DNA from: Roseateles toxinivorans
GTDB taxonomy: Bacteria; Pseudomonadota; Gammaproteobacteria; Burkholderiales; Burkholderiaceae_C
Assembly: GCF_004362525.1 (NCBI RefSeq)
Contig: NZ_SNXS01000006.1
Location: forward strand, 1-64,000
Length of the DNA: 64,000 nt
Reading direction: 5' to 3'
The notes beneath the pieces were generated by a model, which was not told the DNA's origin, searched no databases, and worked only from the letters and a program-made list of their open reading frames with translations. A program made the position numbers and the translations under genes. Shown here in pieces: positions 17,242 to 25,636 of the stretch (the first letter of the stretch is position 1; every line of letters begins with the position of its first letter).

Positions 17242-17679
17242 TTGATTGCGGTCTTGCAGCGCGTCAGGCAGGCGCGGGTCGAGGTGGCTGGCCAGGTGAT
17301 CGGCGCGATCGACCAAGGCCTGCTGGTGCTGGTCTGCGCCGAGCCGAGCGATACCGAGCTGCAGGCCGACAAGCTGGTCACCAAGCTGCTGAAGCTGCGC
17401 ATCTTCAGTGACGGCGCCGGCAAGATGAATCTGAGCGTGCAGGACGTCGGCGGCGGCCTGTTGATCGTGTCGCAATTCACTCTGGCGGCCGATACCTCCA
17501 GTGGCAACCGGCCCGGCTTCAGCGCGGCGGCTGGACCCGAGCAGGGGCAGCGGCTGTATGACACGGTGGTGAAACTGGCGCGGGAGCGCCATCCGCGGGT
17601 GGCCACCGGCGAGTTCGGCGCCGATATGCAGGTGTTCCTGCAAAACGACGGGCCGGTGACGATACCCATCCGTATCTGA
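17242..17679 (+). CDS. dtd: D-aminoacyl-tRNA deacylase
   Basis: 145 residues. The two signature motifs are present: SQFTLAAD (near residue 77) and the C-terminal GPVTIPI, which place the cross-subunit Gly-cisPro active site; the second half of the usual SQ(F/Y)TL pair is intact. The start is a TTG at 17242 preceded by GGCGGGTGG. Dtd hydrolyses D-amino acids and glycine wrongly attached to tRNA. It forms an operon with tyrS. Confidence 0.94.
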   Translation: MIAVLQRVRQARVEVAGQVIGAIDQGLLVLVCAEPSDTELQADKLVTKLLKLRIFSDGAGKMNLSVQDVGGGLLIVSQFTLAADTSSGNRPGFSAAAGPEQGQRLYDTVVKLARERHPRVATGEFGADMQVFLQNDGPVTIPIRI

Positions 17680-17697
17680 CTGACGGCCCATGAAAAA

Positions 17698-17723
17698 AGC
17701 CCATCGTTACCGATGGGCTCTTT
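17698..17723. terminator. Bidirectional terminator between dtd and the TctC gene
   Basis: A perfect 9-bp stem (17698-17706 with 17711-17719) with loop TTAC, preceded by six A and followed by CTTTAT. It lies between convergent genes and should work in both directions. Confidence 0.8.
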
Positions 17724-17756
17724 ATCGAGAAGGTGGGTGCTGGCTTGTGCGCGACC

Positions 17757-18731
17757 TCAGTCTGCGTATTGCCCCGCCGCCTTGATCACAGGACCCCAAC
17801 GGTTGATCTCCGACTCGACGAACTTCTTGTGCTCGGCGCCGTTCAGGCGTGCATCGCTGATGATCACCGAACCCAGCGCCTCCTGGCGCTTCATGAAGTC
17901 GGGATCCTTCAACGCGTTCTTCATCGCGGCGTTGATCTTGTCTGTCACCGCCTTGGGCGTGTTCTTCGGTGCGTACACGCCGTGCCAGATGCCGACCTGG
18001 AAGCCCTTCAGGCCCGCCTCATCGAGCGTCGGCAGTTTGGACAGCGCAGCACCGCTCAGGCGCTTGCTGCTGGTCACGGCAAAGGCCTTGACCTTGCCCG
18101 CCTCGATTTGCGAGGTGGTGTTGGTGGTCTGGTCGCACATCAGGTCCACCTGGCCGCCCAGCAGGTCGGTCATTGCCGGGGCGGTGCCCTTGTAAGGCAC
18201 GGTCACCATGTCCACCTTGACCGTGCTCTGATACAGCAGGCCGCACAGATGCGAGGCCGAACCCAGACCGGCGTTGGCCAGATTGATCTTGCCGCGGTTG
18301 GCGTCGATCCACTTGGCCAGTTCGGCGTAGTTGTTGGCCGGCAGGCTGGGCTTGCCGATCAGGGTCATGGGCACATCGACGACCAGGCCCAGGTACTCGA
18401 AGTCTTCCAGCGTCTTGTACTGCATATTGCGGTACAGGGCCGGGGCGGTCGCCATGCCGATATGGTGCAGCAGCAGGGTGTAACCATCGGGGGCGGCCTT
18501 GGCCACCTTGGTGGCGCCCAAGGTGCCGCCAGCGCCGCCGACGTTGTCGATCAGGATGGTCTGGTTGCCCAACGATTTGCGCATCACCTCGGCCAGGTCG
18601 CGCGCGACCTTGTCGGTCGGGCCACCTGCGGCAAAGGGCACGACGATGGTGATGGCCTTCTCGGGGTACTCGGCAAGGGCGGCTCCGGCGCACAGGCTGG
18701 CGGCAACACCGGTCAATAGAAGCTTCTTCAT
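17757..18731 (-). CDS. Bug-family (TctC) tripartite tricarboxylate transporter binding protein
   Basis: 324 residues. A signal peptide (MKKLLLTGVAASLCAGAALA) precedes a mature protein beginning YPEKAITIVVPFAAGGPTD, the hallmark of Bug proteins. The GGAGGTLGATKVAKAAPDGYT segment fits the carboxylate-binding part. The ATG at 18731 has GAGGA 5 bases upstream. No TctA/TctB membrane subunits are adjacent, as is common for the many orphan Bug proteins of Burkholderiales; the ligand is unknown, probably an organic acid. Confidence 0.9.
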   Translation of the reverse strand: MKKLLLTGVAASLCAGAALAEYPEKAITIVVPFAAGGPTDKVARDLAEVMRKSLGNQTILIDNVGGAGGTLGATKVAKAAPDGYTLLLHHIGMATAPALYRNMQYKTLEDFEYLGLVVDVPMTLIGKPSLPANNYAELAKWIDANRGKINLANAGLGSASHLCGLLYQSTVKVDMVTVPYKGTAPAMTDLLGGQVDLMCDQTTNTTSQIEAGKVKAFAVTSSKRLSGAALSKLPTLDEAGLKGFQVGIWHGVYAPKNTPKAVTDKINAAMKNALKDPDFMKRQEALGSVIISDARLNGAEHKKFVESEINRWGPVIKAAGQYAD

Positions 18732-18854
18732 CGCTGTCCTCAAGGAAATAGCTGGGGGTGCCAAATATTAGGGCTGAGGCAGTGGCCGCGCCCTGCGGGA
18801 ACTACGTAAGCGCGCCGGGCTCAGGGAAAGCGCCTACGACCTGCTGATACGACT

Positions 18855-20117
18855 TCAGTCGTACTTGCGCGCGTCCTCGATCACCTTGCCGTCATTGGGC
18901 AGGCTGCCGGGGGGCACTAAGACCACATCGCCGCGCAGCTTGGTGATGTCGCGCATCGCCTGAGCCACCTGCTCGGCCAGGCCCTCGGGGGCGTTGGCGA
19001 TCTCCAGGCGCAGCTGCATCTGGTCGTTGGCCATTTCGCCGCTGACGACCAGCCTGGCCTTGCCCAGTTCGGGGAAGCGGCGCGTGATCTCGGCCACCTG
19101 GCCGGCGTGCACGAACATGCCGCGCACCTTGGCGCTCTGGTCGGCGCGGCCCATCCAGCCCTTGATGCGCGCGTTGCTGCGGCCGGTCGGGCAGTGGCCG
19201 GGCAGCAGGGCGCTGAGGTCGCCGGTGCCGAATCGGATCAGCGGATAGTCGGGGTTCAGGGTGGTGACGACCAGCTCGCCGACCTCGCCCTCGGCGACAG
19301 GGTCGCCGGTGCCGGGGCGCACGATCTCGACGATCACGCCCTCGTCCAGCACCAGGCCCTCGCGGGCAGGCGTCTCGTAGGCGATCAAGCCCAGATCCGC
19401 CGTGGCATAGCACTGATAGCCCTCGACGCCACGCTCGCGCAGCCAGTCTCGCAGCGAGGGCGGAAAGGCCTCGCCGCTGACCAGGGCCTTGCGCAGCGAG
19501 GGCAGGGCGGTGCCCGCCTCTGCGGCCTTGTCGAGCAGTATCTTCAGAAAACTGGGCGTGCCCACATAGCCGTGCGGGCGCAGCTCGCTCATGGCCTGCA
19601 ACTGCAGCTCGGTGTTGCCGACGCCGCCCGGGAACACGCTGCAGCCGATCGCGTGGGCGCCGCTTTCCATCATCGCGCCGGCCGGCGTCAGGTGGTAGCT
19701 GAAGCTGTTGTGCACCAGGTCACCATGGCGAAAGCCGGCGGCATACAGTGCCCGTGCCGAGCGCCAGTAGTCGCGCCCCTGCCCCTCGGGCTCGTAGATT
19801 GGCCCGGGCGACTGGAACACTCGCTGTGCGCCGCTGCTGCGCACCTGGCCGGTCCAGCCGATGGCGGAGAAGCCGCCGAACACGTCGTGTGCGCGCTGGG
19901 CCTTCTGACGCTCCAGCAGCTCGTGCTTGCGCGTCACCGGCAGCGCGGCAAGCTGGCTGCGGCTGGCGATGCTGTCCGGATCGACGCCATCCAGCAATTC
20001 GGCATATGCCGGGGTCAGATCCTGAGCCCTGGCGATCTGCTGCGGCAGCGCCGCCATCAGCTCGCGTTCGCGCAGTGCCGGGTCGCGCGATTCCAGGGCG
20101 TCGTAGAAGTTGCTCAT
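18855..20117 (-). CDS. Phenylacetate-CoA-ligase-like AMP-dependent ligase
   Basis: 420 residues, close to PaaK-type enzymes. The adenylation region contains SSGAQRVFQSPGPIYEP, and later the GELVVTTLNPDYPLIRFGTGDLS and the hinge region GRADQSAKVRGMFVHAGQV; an AMP_binding_C_2-like tail ends near VLVPPGSLPNDGKVIEDAR. It should form a CoA thioester of an aromatic or other carboxylic acid. Its ATG overlaps the stop of the preceding 98-residue gene (ATGA), so it is translationally coupled to the Liv-type transporter operon. Substrate unknown. Confidence 0.87.
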   Translation of the reverse strand: MSNFYDALESRDPALRERELMAALPQQIARAQDLTPAYAELLDGVDPDSIASRSQLAALPVTRKHELLERQKAQRAHDVFGGFSAIGWTGQVRSSGAQRVFQSPGPIYEPEGQGRDYWRSARALYAAGFRHGDLVHNSFSYHLTPAGAMMESGAHAIGCSVFPGGVGNTELQLQAMSELRPHGYVGTPSFLKILLDKAAEAGTALPSLRKALVSGEAFPPSLRDWLRERGVEGYQCYATADLGLIAYETPAREGLVLDEGVIVEIVRPGTGDPVAEGEVGELVVTTLNPDYPLIRFGTGDLSALLPGHCPTGRSNARIKGWMGRADQSAKVRGMFVHAGQVAEITRRFPELGKARLVVSGEMANDQMQLRLEIANAPEGLAEQVAQAMRDITKLRGDVVLVPPGSLPNDGKVIEDARKYD

Positions 20118-20410
20118 GATGTTTCGTCCGTCCAGCGCACCAGGCGCTTCTTGATCTCGTCCTGCAGCGTGCGCACGTCGGCGCTGCTCTTGCAGACACG
20201 GGTGTCCCATTCGGGGCTGCGTGCGGGGCGCTTGGCCAGCTTGGCGGTCAGCGTGGTTTCGTCAGCGCTCAGCTCAACGATGGTCTGACCCTTCAGCAGG
20301 AACTCACTGCCGCGCTCGCTCAGTTGCCGCAGATCGCGCAGCGCGCGCTTGAGCTGCAGCAGGGCCTGGTCGGGCTTGAACGCGGGCGGGGCAAAGAAGT
20401 TGTCGCTCAT
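20114..20410 (-). CDS. Small conserved hypothetical protein coupled to the CoA ligase
   Basis: 98 residues, soluble, no signal peptide. It opens with SDNFFAPPAFKPDQALLQLKRALRDLRQL, a helix rich in Leu and Arg, followed by RGSEFLLKGQTIVELSADETTL and a basic C-terminal helix. No named family is recognised. It starts 10 bp after the livF stop and its own stop overlaps the ATG of the CoA ligase by 4 bp, which strongly suggests that it belongs to the same function, perhaps as a ligase partner. Confidence 0.75.
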   Translation of the reverse strand: MSDNFFAPPAFKPDQALLQLKRALRDLRQLSERGSEFLLKGQTIVELSADETTLTAKLAKRPARSPEWDTRVCKSSADVRTLQDEIKKRLVRWTDETS

Positions 20411-20420
20411 CTGCGTCCTC

Positions 20421-21233
20421 TCAAGCCAGCCAACGCTTCCTGCGCTTGTAGCTTTTCACATCCTTGAAGCTCTTGCGGTCGCCGCCGCCCATGCCCAGAT
20501 AGAACTCCTTGACGTCCTCGTTCTCGCGCAGCGCCTTGGCCTCGCCGTCCATGACAATGCGACCGTTCTCGAGGATGTAGCCGTAGTCGGCATAGCGCAG
20601 CGCGATATTCGTGTTCTGCTCGGCCAGCAGAAAGGTCACCTTCTCGCGCTGGTTCAGGTCCTTGACGATCTCGAACACCTCCTCGACGATTTGCGGCGCC
20701 AGGCCCATCGAGGGCTCGTCCAGCAGCACCATCTTCGGATTGGCCATCAAGGCGCGGCCGATGGCGCACATCTGCTGCTCGCCGCCGGAGGTGTAGGCGG
20801 CCTGCGATGTGCGGCGGTCCTTGAGGCGCGGGAAGTAGTTGTAGACCTTCTCCAGGGTCGCGGCCACCGCCGCCTTGCCATCCTTGCGGGTGTAGGCGCC
20901 GGTCATCAGATTGTCTTCAATCGACAGATGGGCGAAGCAGTGCCGTCCCTCCATCACCTGGATCACGCCGCGGTTGACCATGTCCGAGGTGGAGAGCTTC
21001 TCGATGCGCTCGCCACGCAGTTCGATCGAACCTTTGGTGACATCACCGCGCTCGGCACGCAGCAGATTGCTGACCGCGCGCAGGGTGGTGGTCTTGCCCG
21101 CGCCATTGCCACCCAGCAGGGCCACGACCTTGCCCTCCGGCACCTGGAGCGAGACGCCCTTGAGCACCAGGATCACATGGTTGTAGATCACCTCGATGCC
21201 GTTGACGTTGAGAAGGATGTTGGGTGTGGTCAT
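20421..21233 (-). CDS. livF: Branched-chain-type ABC transporter ATPase, LivF-like
   Basis: 270 residues. Walker A GGNGAGKTTTLRAVS (about residues 38-52), the Q-loop, signature YTSGGEQQMCAIGRAL, Walker B KMVLLDEPSMGLAP and switch His in LLAEQNT... are LivF-type. Usual LivF proteins are about 235 residues; this one has a longer C-terminus ending in basic residues (KSYKRRKRW). It powers the LivHM permease. It is separated from the binding-protein gene by a strong palindrome, which may set its expression level. Confidence 0.93.
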   Translation of the reverse strand: MTTPNILLNVNGIEVIYNHVILVLKGVSLQVPEGKVVALLGGNGAGKTTTLRAVSNLLRAERGDVTKGSIELRGERIEKLSTSDMVNRGVIQVMEGRHCFAHLSIEDNLMTGAYTRKDGKAAVAATLEKVYNYFPRLKDRRTSQAAYTSGGEQQMCAIGRALMANPKMVLLDEPSMGLAPQIVEEVFEIVKDLNQREKVTFLLAEQNTNIALRYADYGYILENGRIVMDGEAKALRENEDVKEFYLGMGGGDRKSFKDVKSYKRRKRWLA

Positions 21234-21265
21234 GGTGATGCGCCTGGTTCTCTGTGCATTCTTCG

Positions 21266-21299
21266 CTCTTCCAAGCACCGCGCGCGGTGCTTGGAAGAG
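21266..21299. repeat. Perfect 34-bp palindrome between the binding-protein gene and livF
   Basis: A perfect 17-bp inverted repeat with no spacer (21266-21282 with 21283-21299), followed by a second GGGCCC hairpin. It sits in the 91-bp gap between the binding-protein stop (21325) and livF start (21233), inside the operon. Such intercistronic hairpins often protect upstream mRNA and lower expression of downstream genes. Confidence 0.85.
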
Positions 21300-21324
21300 G
21301 GCCCGCGAGGGCCCCCGGACCTGC

Positions 21325-22656
21325 TTAGGACTGGCAGTCCTGCGGTGTGCGACGCGTCAGCTTCTTGTCGCTGGCGTACTTGTCGGCGGCGGCCTTGACC
21401 ATCGGCTTGATGATCTGCTCGTCGGCCGAGATGAAGTCGGAGCTGAAGTTCCACTTCGCGCCGTCCCAGGTGTGCACGCGGGCCGTCACCGAGCCCATGT
21501 GGTCGACGCAGGAGGTGGACAGCGGACGCATCACGCCGGCCAGGCCCAGCGAGTCGAGCTTCTTCTGGTCCAGGGCCAGGTTCTCCAGGCCCCAGCGCAC
21601 CTGCTCGCCGGTCATGACCTTGCCCTTGCCGAAGCGCTCCTGCGCGCGGCGCACGGCCTCGATGCCCAGCATCTGGATGATCAGGCCGCGGGTGTAGAGC
21701 ACCGAACCGACCTCATCCTTCGGGCCCGTGCCCTGACCCTTGTCATGCACATGCTTGATGATGTCCTGGATGACCTTGGGCGTCTGGCCCGAGGTGTTCA
21801 GGGCCAGCGCGTTATAGCCCTTGGCGCCCTCGCCGACGTCCTTCACGTCAGGCTCGGCGCCGGCCCACCACACGCCGTACATCTTGTCTCGCGGATAGCC
21901 GGTGGCCTGCGCTTCCTTCAGCGCGGTGGAGTTCATCACGCCCCAGCCCCACAGCAGCACATAGTCGGGACGCTGCTGACGCACCTGCAGCCAAGCCGAC
22001 TTCTGCTCGACGCCGGGCGCCGTGACGGGGATCTTCAACAGCTCGAAGCCATGGGTCTTGGAGCGCTCTTCCAGCAGCGGCATCGGCTCCTTGCCGAAGG
22101 GGCTGTCGTGATAGACCAGGGCGATTTTCTTGCCCTTGAGCTTGTCCAGCCCGCCTTCCTTCTTGCCGATGTGCTGGATCAGGATGTCGGCCGCCGTCCA
22201 GTAGCTGCCCATCAGCGGGAAGTTCCACTTGAACACGCCGCCGTCCTGCGAGGCCGACAGGCCATAGCCCAGGGTCACCAGCGGGATCTTGTCGACGGGC
22301 GCCTTCTCGGTCAGGGCGAAGGTGATGCCGGTGGCCTGCGGATCGATCATCGACGCGCCCTTGCCCTTGAGCCGCTCGTAGCATTCGACACCGCGGTCGG
22401 TGGCGTAGCCGGTCTCGCACTCCTCAAAGCTGATCTTCACGCCGTTGATGCCGCCATCACGCGCGTTGATCATCTTGATGTAGTCCTGCTTGCCATTAGC
22501 CCAGGGCACTCCATTCGGCGCATAGGGACCGGTGCGGTACACCAGCAGCGGGAAGAACTGCTCCTTGGCTTGCGCCAGGGCCGCCGGAGCGGTGAGCAGG
22601 CTGGACAGGCTTAGGGCCGCAAGGGCCGCGCCTTTTATCAGTGACTTCAACTTCAT
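21325..22656 (-). CDS. Branched-chain-type ABC transporter periplasmic binding protein (LivK-like)
   Basis: 443 residues with a signal peptide ending at APAALAQ. A type I periplasmic binding protein of the Leu/Ile/Val or amide/urea group: FFPLLVYRTGPYAPNG at the ligand lobe, GVKISFEECETGY, and YHDSPFGKEP in the second lobe. It is longer than LivK (about 370), in line with members that bind aromatic or other organic acids. The ATG at 22656 has GGAGGCAG upstream. The ligand is not told by sequence; two CoA ligases in the operon suggest a carboxylic acid. Confidence 0.9.
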   Translation of the reverse strand: MKLKSLIKGAALAALSLSSLLTAPAALAQAKEQFFPLLVYRTGPYAPNGVPWANGKQDYIKMINARDGGINGVKISFEECETGYATDRGVECYERLKGKGASMIDPQATGITFALTEKAPVDKIPLVTLGYGLSASQDGGVFKWNFPLMGSYWTAADILIQHIGKKEGGLDKLKGKKIALVYHDSPFGKEPMPLLEERSKTHGFELLKIPVTAPGVEQKSAWLQVRQQRPDYVLLWGWGVMNSTALKEAQATGYPRDKMYGVWWAGAEPDVKDVGEGAKGYNALALNTSGQTPKVIQDIIKHVHDKGQGTGPKDEVGSVLYTRGLIIQMLGIEAVRRAQERFGKGKVMTGEQVRWGLENLALDQKKLDSLGLAGVMRPLSTSCVDHMGSVTARVHTWDGAKWNFSSDFISADEQIIKPMVKAAADKYASDKKLTRRTPQDCQS

Positions 22657-22717
22657 TGTCTGCCTCCAGAGGGGTGGAAAAAGCACTCGTCAGTGCATGG
22701 GGAAAAACTCGTTCTTG

Positions 22718-23782
22718 TCAGTGGGGGAAGGGCCACAGCCGCAGCTTCTCTTTGGCGATCGACCACAGGCGGGCCAGGCCGTGCGGTTCGACGATCAGGA
22801 AGAACACGATCAGCGCACCGAAGATCATCGATTCCAAGTGCGAGGCGGTGGCGGTGGACATCGGTATGTTCAGCCAGGCCGGCAACTGGTTCAGGAAGAT
22901 GGGCAGGATGACGATGAAGGCCGCGCCAAAGAAGCTGCCCATGATGGAGCCCAGGCCGCCGATGATGACCATGAACAGCAGCTGGAATGAGCGGTCGATC
23001 GAGAAGGCCGCCGGCTCCCAGGAGCCCAGATGCACAAAGCCCCACAGCCCGCCGGCCACACCGACGATGAAGCTGCTGACGGCAAAGGCGGTGAGCTTGG
23101 CGTAAACAGGGCGGATGCCGATCACCGCGGCGGCCACGTCCATATCGCGCATCGCCATCCATTCGCGGCCGATGGCGCCGCGCACGAGGTTCTTGGCCAT
23201 CAGCGCGAACACCGTCACCAGGGTCAGGCAGAACAGATACTTCTGCACCGGCGACTCGATGGGCAAGCCCAGCACCTGCAGGCCCGACACGGTGACCGAG
23301 CCCGACGACGAATCATTGGTGAACCACTTGATGCGCAGAAAGCTCCAGTCCACGAAGAACTGTGCCGCCAGGGTGGCCACGGCCAGGTACAGGCCCTTGA
23401 TGCGCAGCGACGGAATGCCGAACAGCACACCCACCAGGGTGGAGCATGCGCCACCCAGCAGCAGAGACAGCACCAGCGGCATGCCCTCGATGCGCACATT
23501 GAAGTTGTAGGCCGCGTAGGCGCCCACTGCCATGAAGGCGCCGGTGCCCAGCGAGATCTGGCCGCAGTAGCCGACCAGGATGTTCAGACCGATAGCAGCC
23601 AGCGACAGGATCACGAAGGGGATCAGGATGGCGCGGAACAGGTACTCCGGCGCCAGCAGCGGCACGGCGATGAAGGCGATCGCCAGCAGCAGCGCGATGG
23701 CAATGCGGTCCTGCCGGATCGGGAAGATCTGCTCGTCGGCCTTGTACGAGGTCTTGAACTGGCCGTTTTCTCTATAGAACAT
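22718..23782 (-). CDS. livM: Branched-chain-type ABC transporter permease, LivM-like
   Basis: 354 residues, about eight to ten transmembrane helices starting near residue 28 after a hydrophilic N-terminus with YKADEQIFPIRQDR. The LNILVGYCGQISLGTGAFMAVGAYAAY motif is typical of LivM. It forms the inner-membrane pore with LivH. It lies between livH and the binding-protein gene in the minus-strand operon, 16 bp after the livH stop. Confidence 0.93.
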   Translation of the reverse strand: MFYRENGQFKTSYKADEQIFPIRQDRIAIALLLAIAFIAVPLLAPEYLFRAILIPFVILSLAAIGLNILVGYCGQISLGTGAFMAVGAYAAYNFNVRIEGMPLVLSLLLGGACSTLVGVLFGIPSLRIKGLYLAVATLAAQFFVDWSFLRIKWFTNDSSSGSVTVSGLQVLGLPIESPVQKYLFCLTLVTVFALMAKNLVRGAIGREWMAMRDMDVAAAVIGIRPVYAKLTAFAVSSFIVGVAGGLWGFVHLGSWEPAAFSIDRSFQLLFMVIIGGLGSIMGSFFGAAFIVILPIFLNQLPAWLNIPMSTATASHLESMIFGALIVFFLIVEPHGLARLWSIAKEKLRLWPFPH

Positions 23783-23798
23783 ATTGTCTCCAGCCCAG

Positions 23799-24728
23799 TC
23801 AGACGCGGTCGATGATCTTCTCGCCGAAGAGGCCCTGGGGCCGCACGAGCAAGAACAACAAGGCCATCACATAGGCAAACCAGATCTCGATGCCGCCGCC
23901 CATATAGGGGCCGATATAGATCTCCGACAGCTTCTCGCCGACGCCGATGATCAGCCCGCCGATGATGGCGCCGGGCACCGAGGTCAGGCCACCGAGGATC
24001 ACCACCGGCAGCGCCTTCAGGGCGACCAGCTGCAGCGAGAACTGCACGCCCAGCTTGCTGCCCCAGATGATGCCGGCTACCAGGGCCACGAGGCCCGCCA
24101 CCGACCAGACGATGATCCAGATGCGGTTCAGCGGAATGCCGATCGACTGCGCGGCCTGGTGGTCGTCGGCCACCGCGCGCAGCGCGCGGCCGGTCGAGGT
24201 CTTCTGGAAGAACAGGGCCAGCGCGGCCACCAGGGCAGCGGCGATCAGCGCCGCATAGACGTCTTCCTTGTTCACCAGCACGCCGCCCTGGAACACACTT
24301 TCCAGCAGGAACACCGGGTCCTTGGGCATGCCGACATCGATCTTGTAGATGTCGCTGCCGAAGATCATCTGTCCGCTGCCGTCGAGGAAGTAGCTCGCGC
24401 CCAAGGTGGCCATCAGCAGCGTGATGCCCTCCTGGTTGACCAGCTTGCCCAGCACCCAGCGCTCCATCGCCCAGGCGACGATCATCATGCAGACGGCCGC
24501 CGCCGCGAAGGCCAGCACATTGGCCAGTATCTTGTTGTCGAAGCCCAGCCACTGCGGGATCCACTCCGAGAAGCGGGCCATCGCCAGCGCCGCGAACAGC
24601 ACCATCGCTCCCTGGGCGAAATTGAACACGCCCGAGGCCTTGTAGATCAGCACAAAGCCCAGCGCGATCAGCGAATACAGCATGCCGGCCATCAGGCCGC
24701 CTATCAATGCTTCGAGAAAGAATGCCAT
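23799..24728 (-). CDS. livH: Branched-chain-type ABC transporter permease, LivH-like
   Basis: 309 residues, hydrophobic, with a typical LivH N-terminus GLMAGMLYSLIALGFVLIYK and the conserved FNFAQGAMV loop; the usual EAA-like loop RALRAVADDHQAAQSIGI lies near residue 185. It pairs with LivM. It is 24 bp after livG. Confidence 0.94.
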   Translation of the reverse strand: MAFFLEALIGGLMAGMLYSLIALGFVLIYKASGVFNFAQGAMVLFAALAMARFSEWIPQWLGFDNKILANVLAFAAAAVCMMIVAWAMERWVLGKLVNQEGITLLMATLGASYFLDGSGQMIFGSDIYKIDVGMPKDPVFLLESVFQGGVLVNKEDVYAALIAAALVAALALFFQKTSTGRALRAVADDHQAAQSIGIPLNRIWIIVWSVAGLVALVAGIIWGSKLGVQFSLQLVALKALPVVILGGLTSVPGAIIGGLIIGVGEKLSEIYIGPYMGGGIEIWFAYVMALLFLLVRPQGLFGEKIIDRV

Positions 24729-24752
24729 GGTCGCGTCCTGTTCGTCCGTGGT

Positions 24753-25553
24753 TCAGTGCGTCGTGCCGAGATAGGCACTGATCACGTCTTCGTTGTTGCG
24801 CACCTCGTCGGGGGTGCCGTCGCCGATCTTCTTGCCGTAGTCCAGCACGACGACGCGGTCCGAGATGTCCATCACCACGCCCATGTCATGCTCGATCAGC
24901 ACGATGGTGGTGCCGAACTCGTCATTGACGTCGAGGATGAAGCGGCTCATGTCCTGCTTCTCCTCCACATTCATGCCCGCCATCGGCTCGTCGAGCAAGA
25001 GCACGGTGGGCTCCATCGCCAGCGCGCGGCCCAGGTCCACCCGCTTTTGCAGGCCATAGGGCATCTTGCCGACGGCGGTCTTGCGATAGGGCTGGATCTC
25101 CAGGAAGTCGATGATGCGTTCGACGAACAGGCGCTGCTCGCTCTCCTCGCGCTGGGCGGCGCCGAAGCGCAGTGCCTGCTGGAAGATATTGCTCTTCATC
25201 TTCAGATTGCGGCCGGTCATGATGTTGTCCACCACGCTCATGCCCTTGAACAGCGCCAGGTTCTGGAAGGTGCGGGCCACGCCCATTTCGGCCACCTGGC
25301 GCGAGTTCATGTGGTGGAAGGTCTGGCCCTTGAAGGTGATGGCGCCTTCCTGCGGCTGGTAGACGCCGTTGATGCAGTTCAGCATCGAGCTCTTTCCCGC
25401 GCCGTTGGGGCCGATGATGGCCCGTATCTCATGCTCGCGCACATTGAAGCTGATGTCGGTCAGCGCCTTCACGCCACCGAAGCGCAGGCTGATGTTCTGC
25501 ACATCGAGGATGACCTCGCCGATCTTCTTGCCGGCGGTCTTGGGTTCAGACAT
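24753..25553 (-). CDS. livG: Branched-chain-type ABC transporter ATPase, LivG-like
   Basis: 266 residues. Walker A GPNGAGKSSMLNCINGVY, an insertion with FKGMSVVDNIMTGRN, signature LPYGLQKRVDLGRAL (reads MPYGLQKRVDLG) and Walker B VLLLDEPMAGMN. The ATG at 25551-25553 overlaps the stop of a 27-codon reading frame (TGATG) and has GGAGG in the duplicated sequence 8 bases upstream, so translation is probably coupled to upstream frames. Confidence 0.93.
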   Translation of the reverse strand: MSEPKTAGKKIGEVILDVQNISLRFGGVKALTDISFNVREHEIRAIIGPNGAGKSSMLNCINGVYQPQEGAITFKGQTFHHMNSRQVAEMGVARTFQNLALFKGMSVVDNIMTGRNLKMKSNIFQQALRFGAAQREESEQRLFVERIIDFLEIQPYRKTAVGKMPYGLQKRVDLGRALAMEPTVLLLDEPMAGMNVEEKQDMSRFILDVNDEFGTTIVLIEHDMGVVMDISDRVVVLDYGKKIGDGTPDEVRNNEDVISAYLGTTH

Positions 25554-25636
25554 CAGGCGGCCCTCCGCGCAGGTGAAAACGTCTTTGTTCCGGCGTCACG
25601 TGCTTCGCACATGAGCCTGCTCTGAAATCTTTTCAT
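25553..25636 (-). CDS. 27-residue coupled micro-ORF, partial copy of the acyl-CoA synthetase C-terminus
   Basis: A frame of 27 codons between the acyl-CoA synthetase and livG. Its ATG overlaps the synthetase stop and its stop overlaps the livG ATG, both as TGATG. Its last 11 residues, TKTFSPARRAA, repeat the last residues of the synthetase (TKVFSPARRAA); about 29 of 38 bases agree. Each copy contains CGGAGGG, a Shine-Dalgarno for the next frame. It may be a relic of duplication rather than a functional peptide. Confidence 0.45.
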   Translation of the reverse strand: MKRFQSRLMCEARDAGTKTFSPARRAA

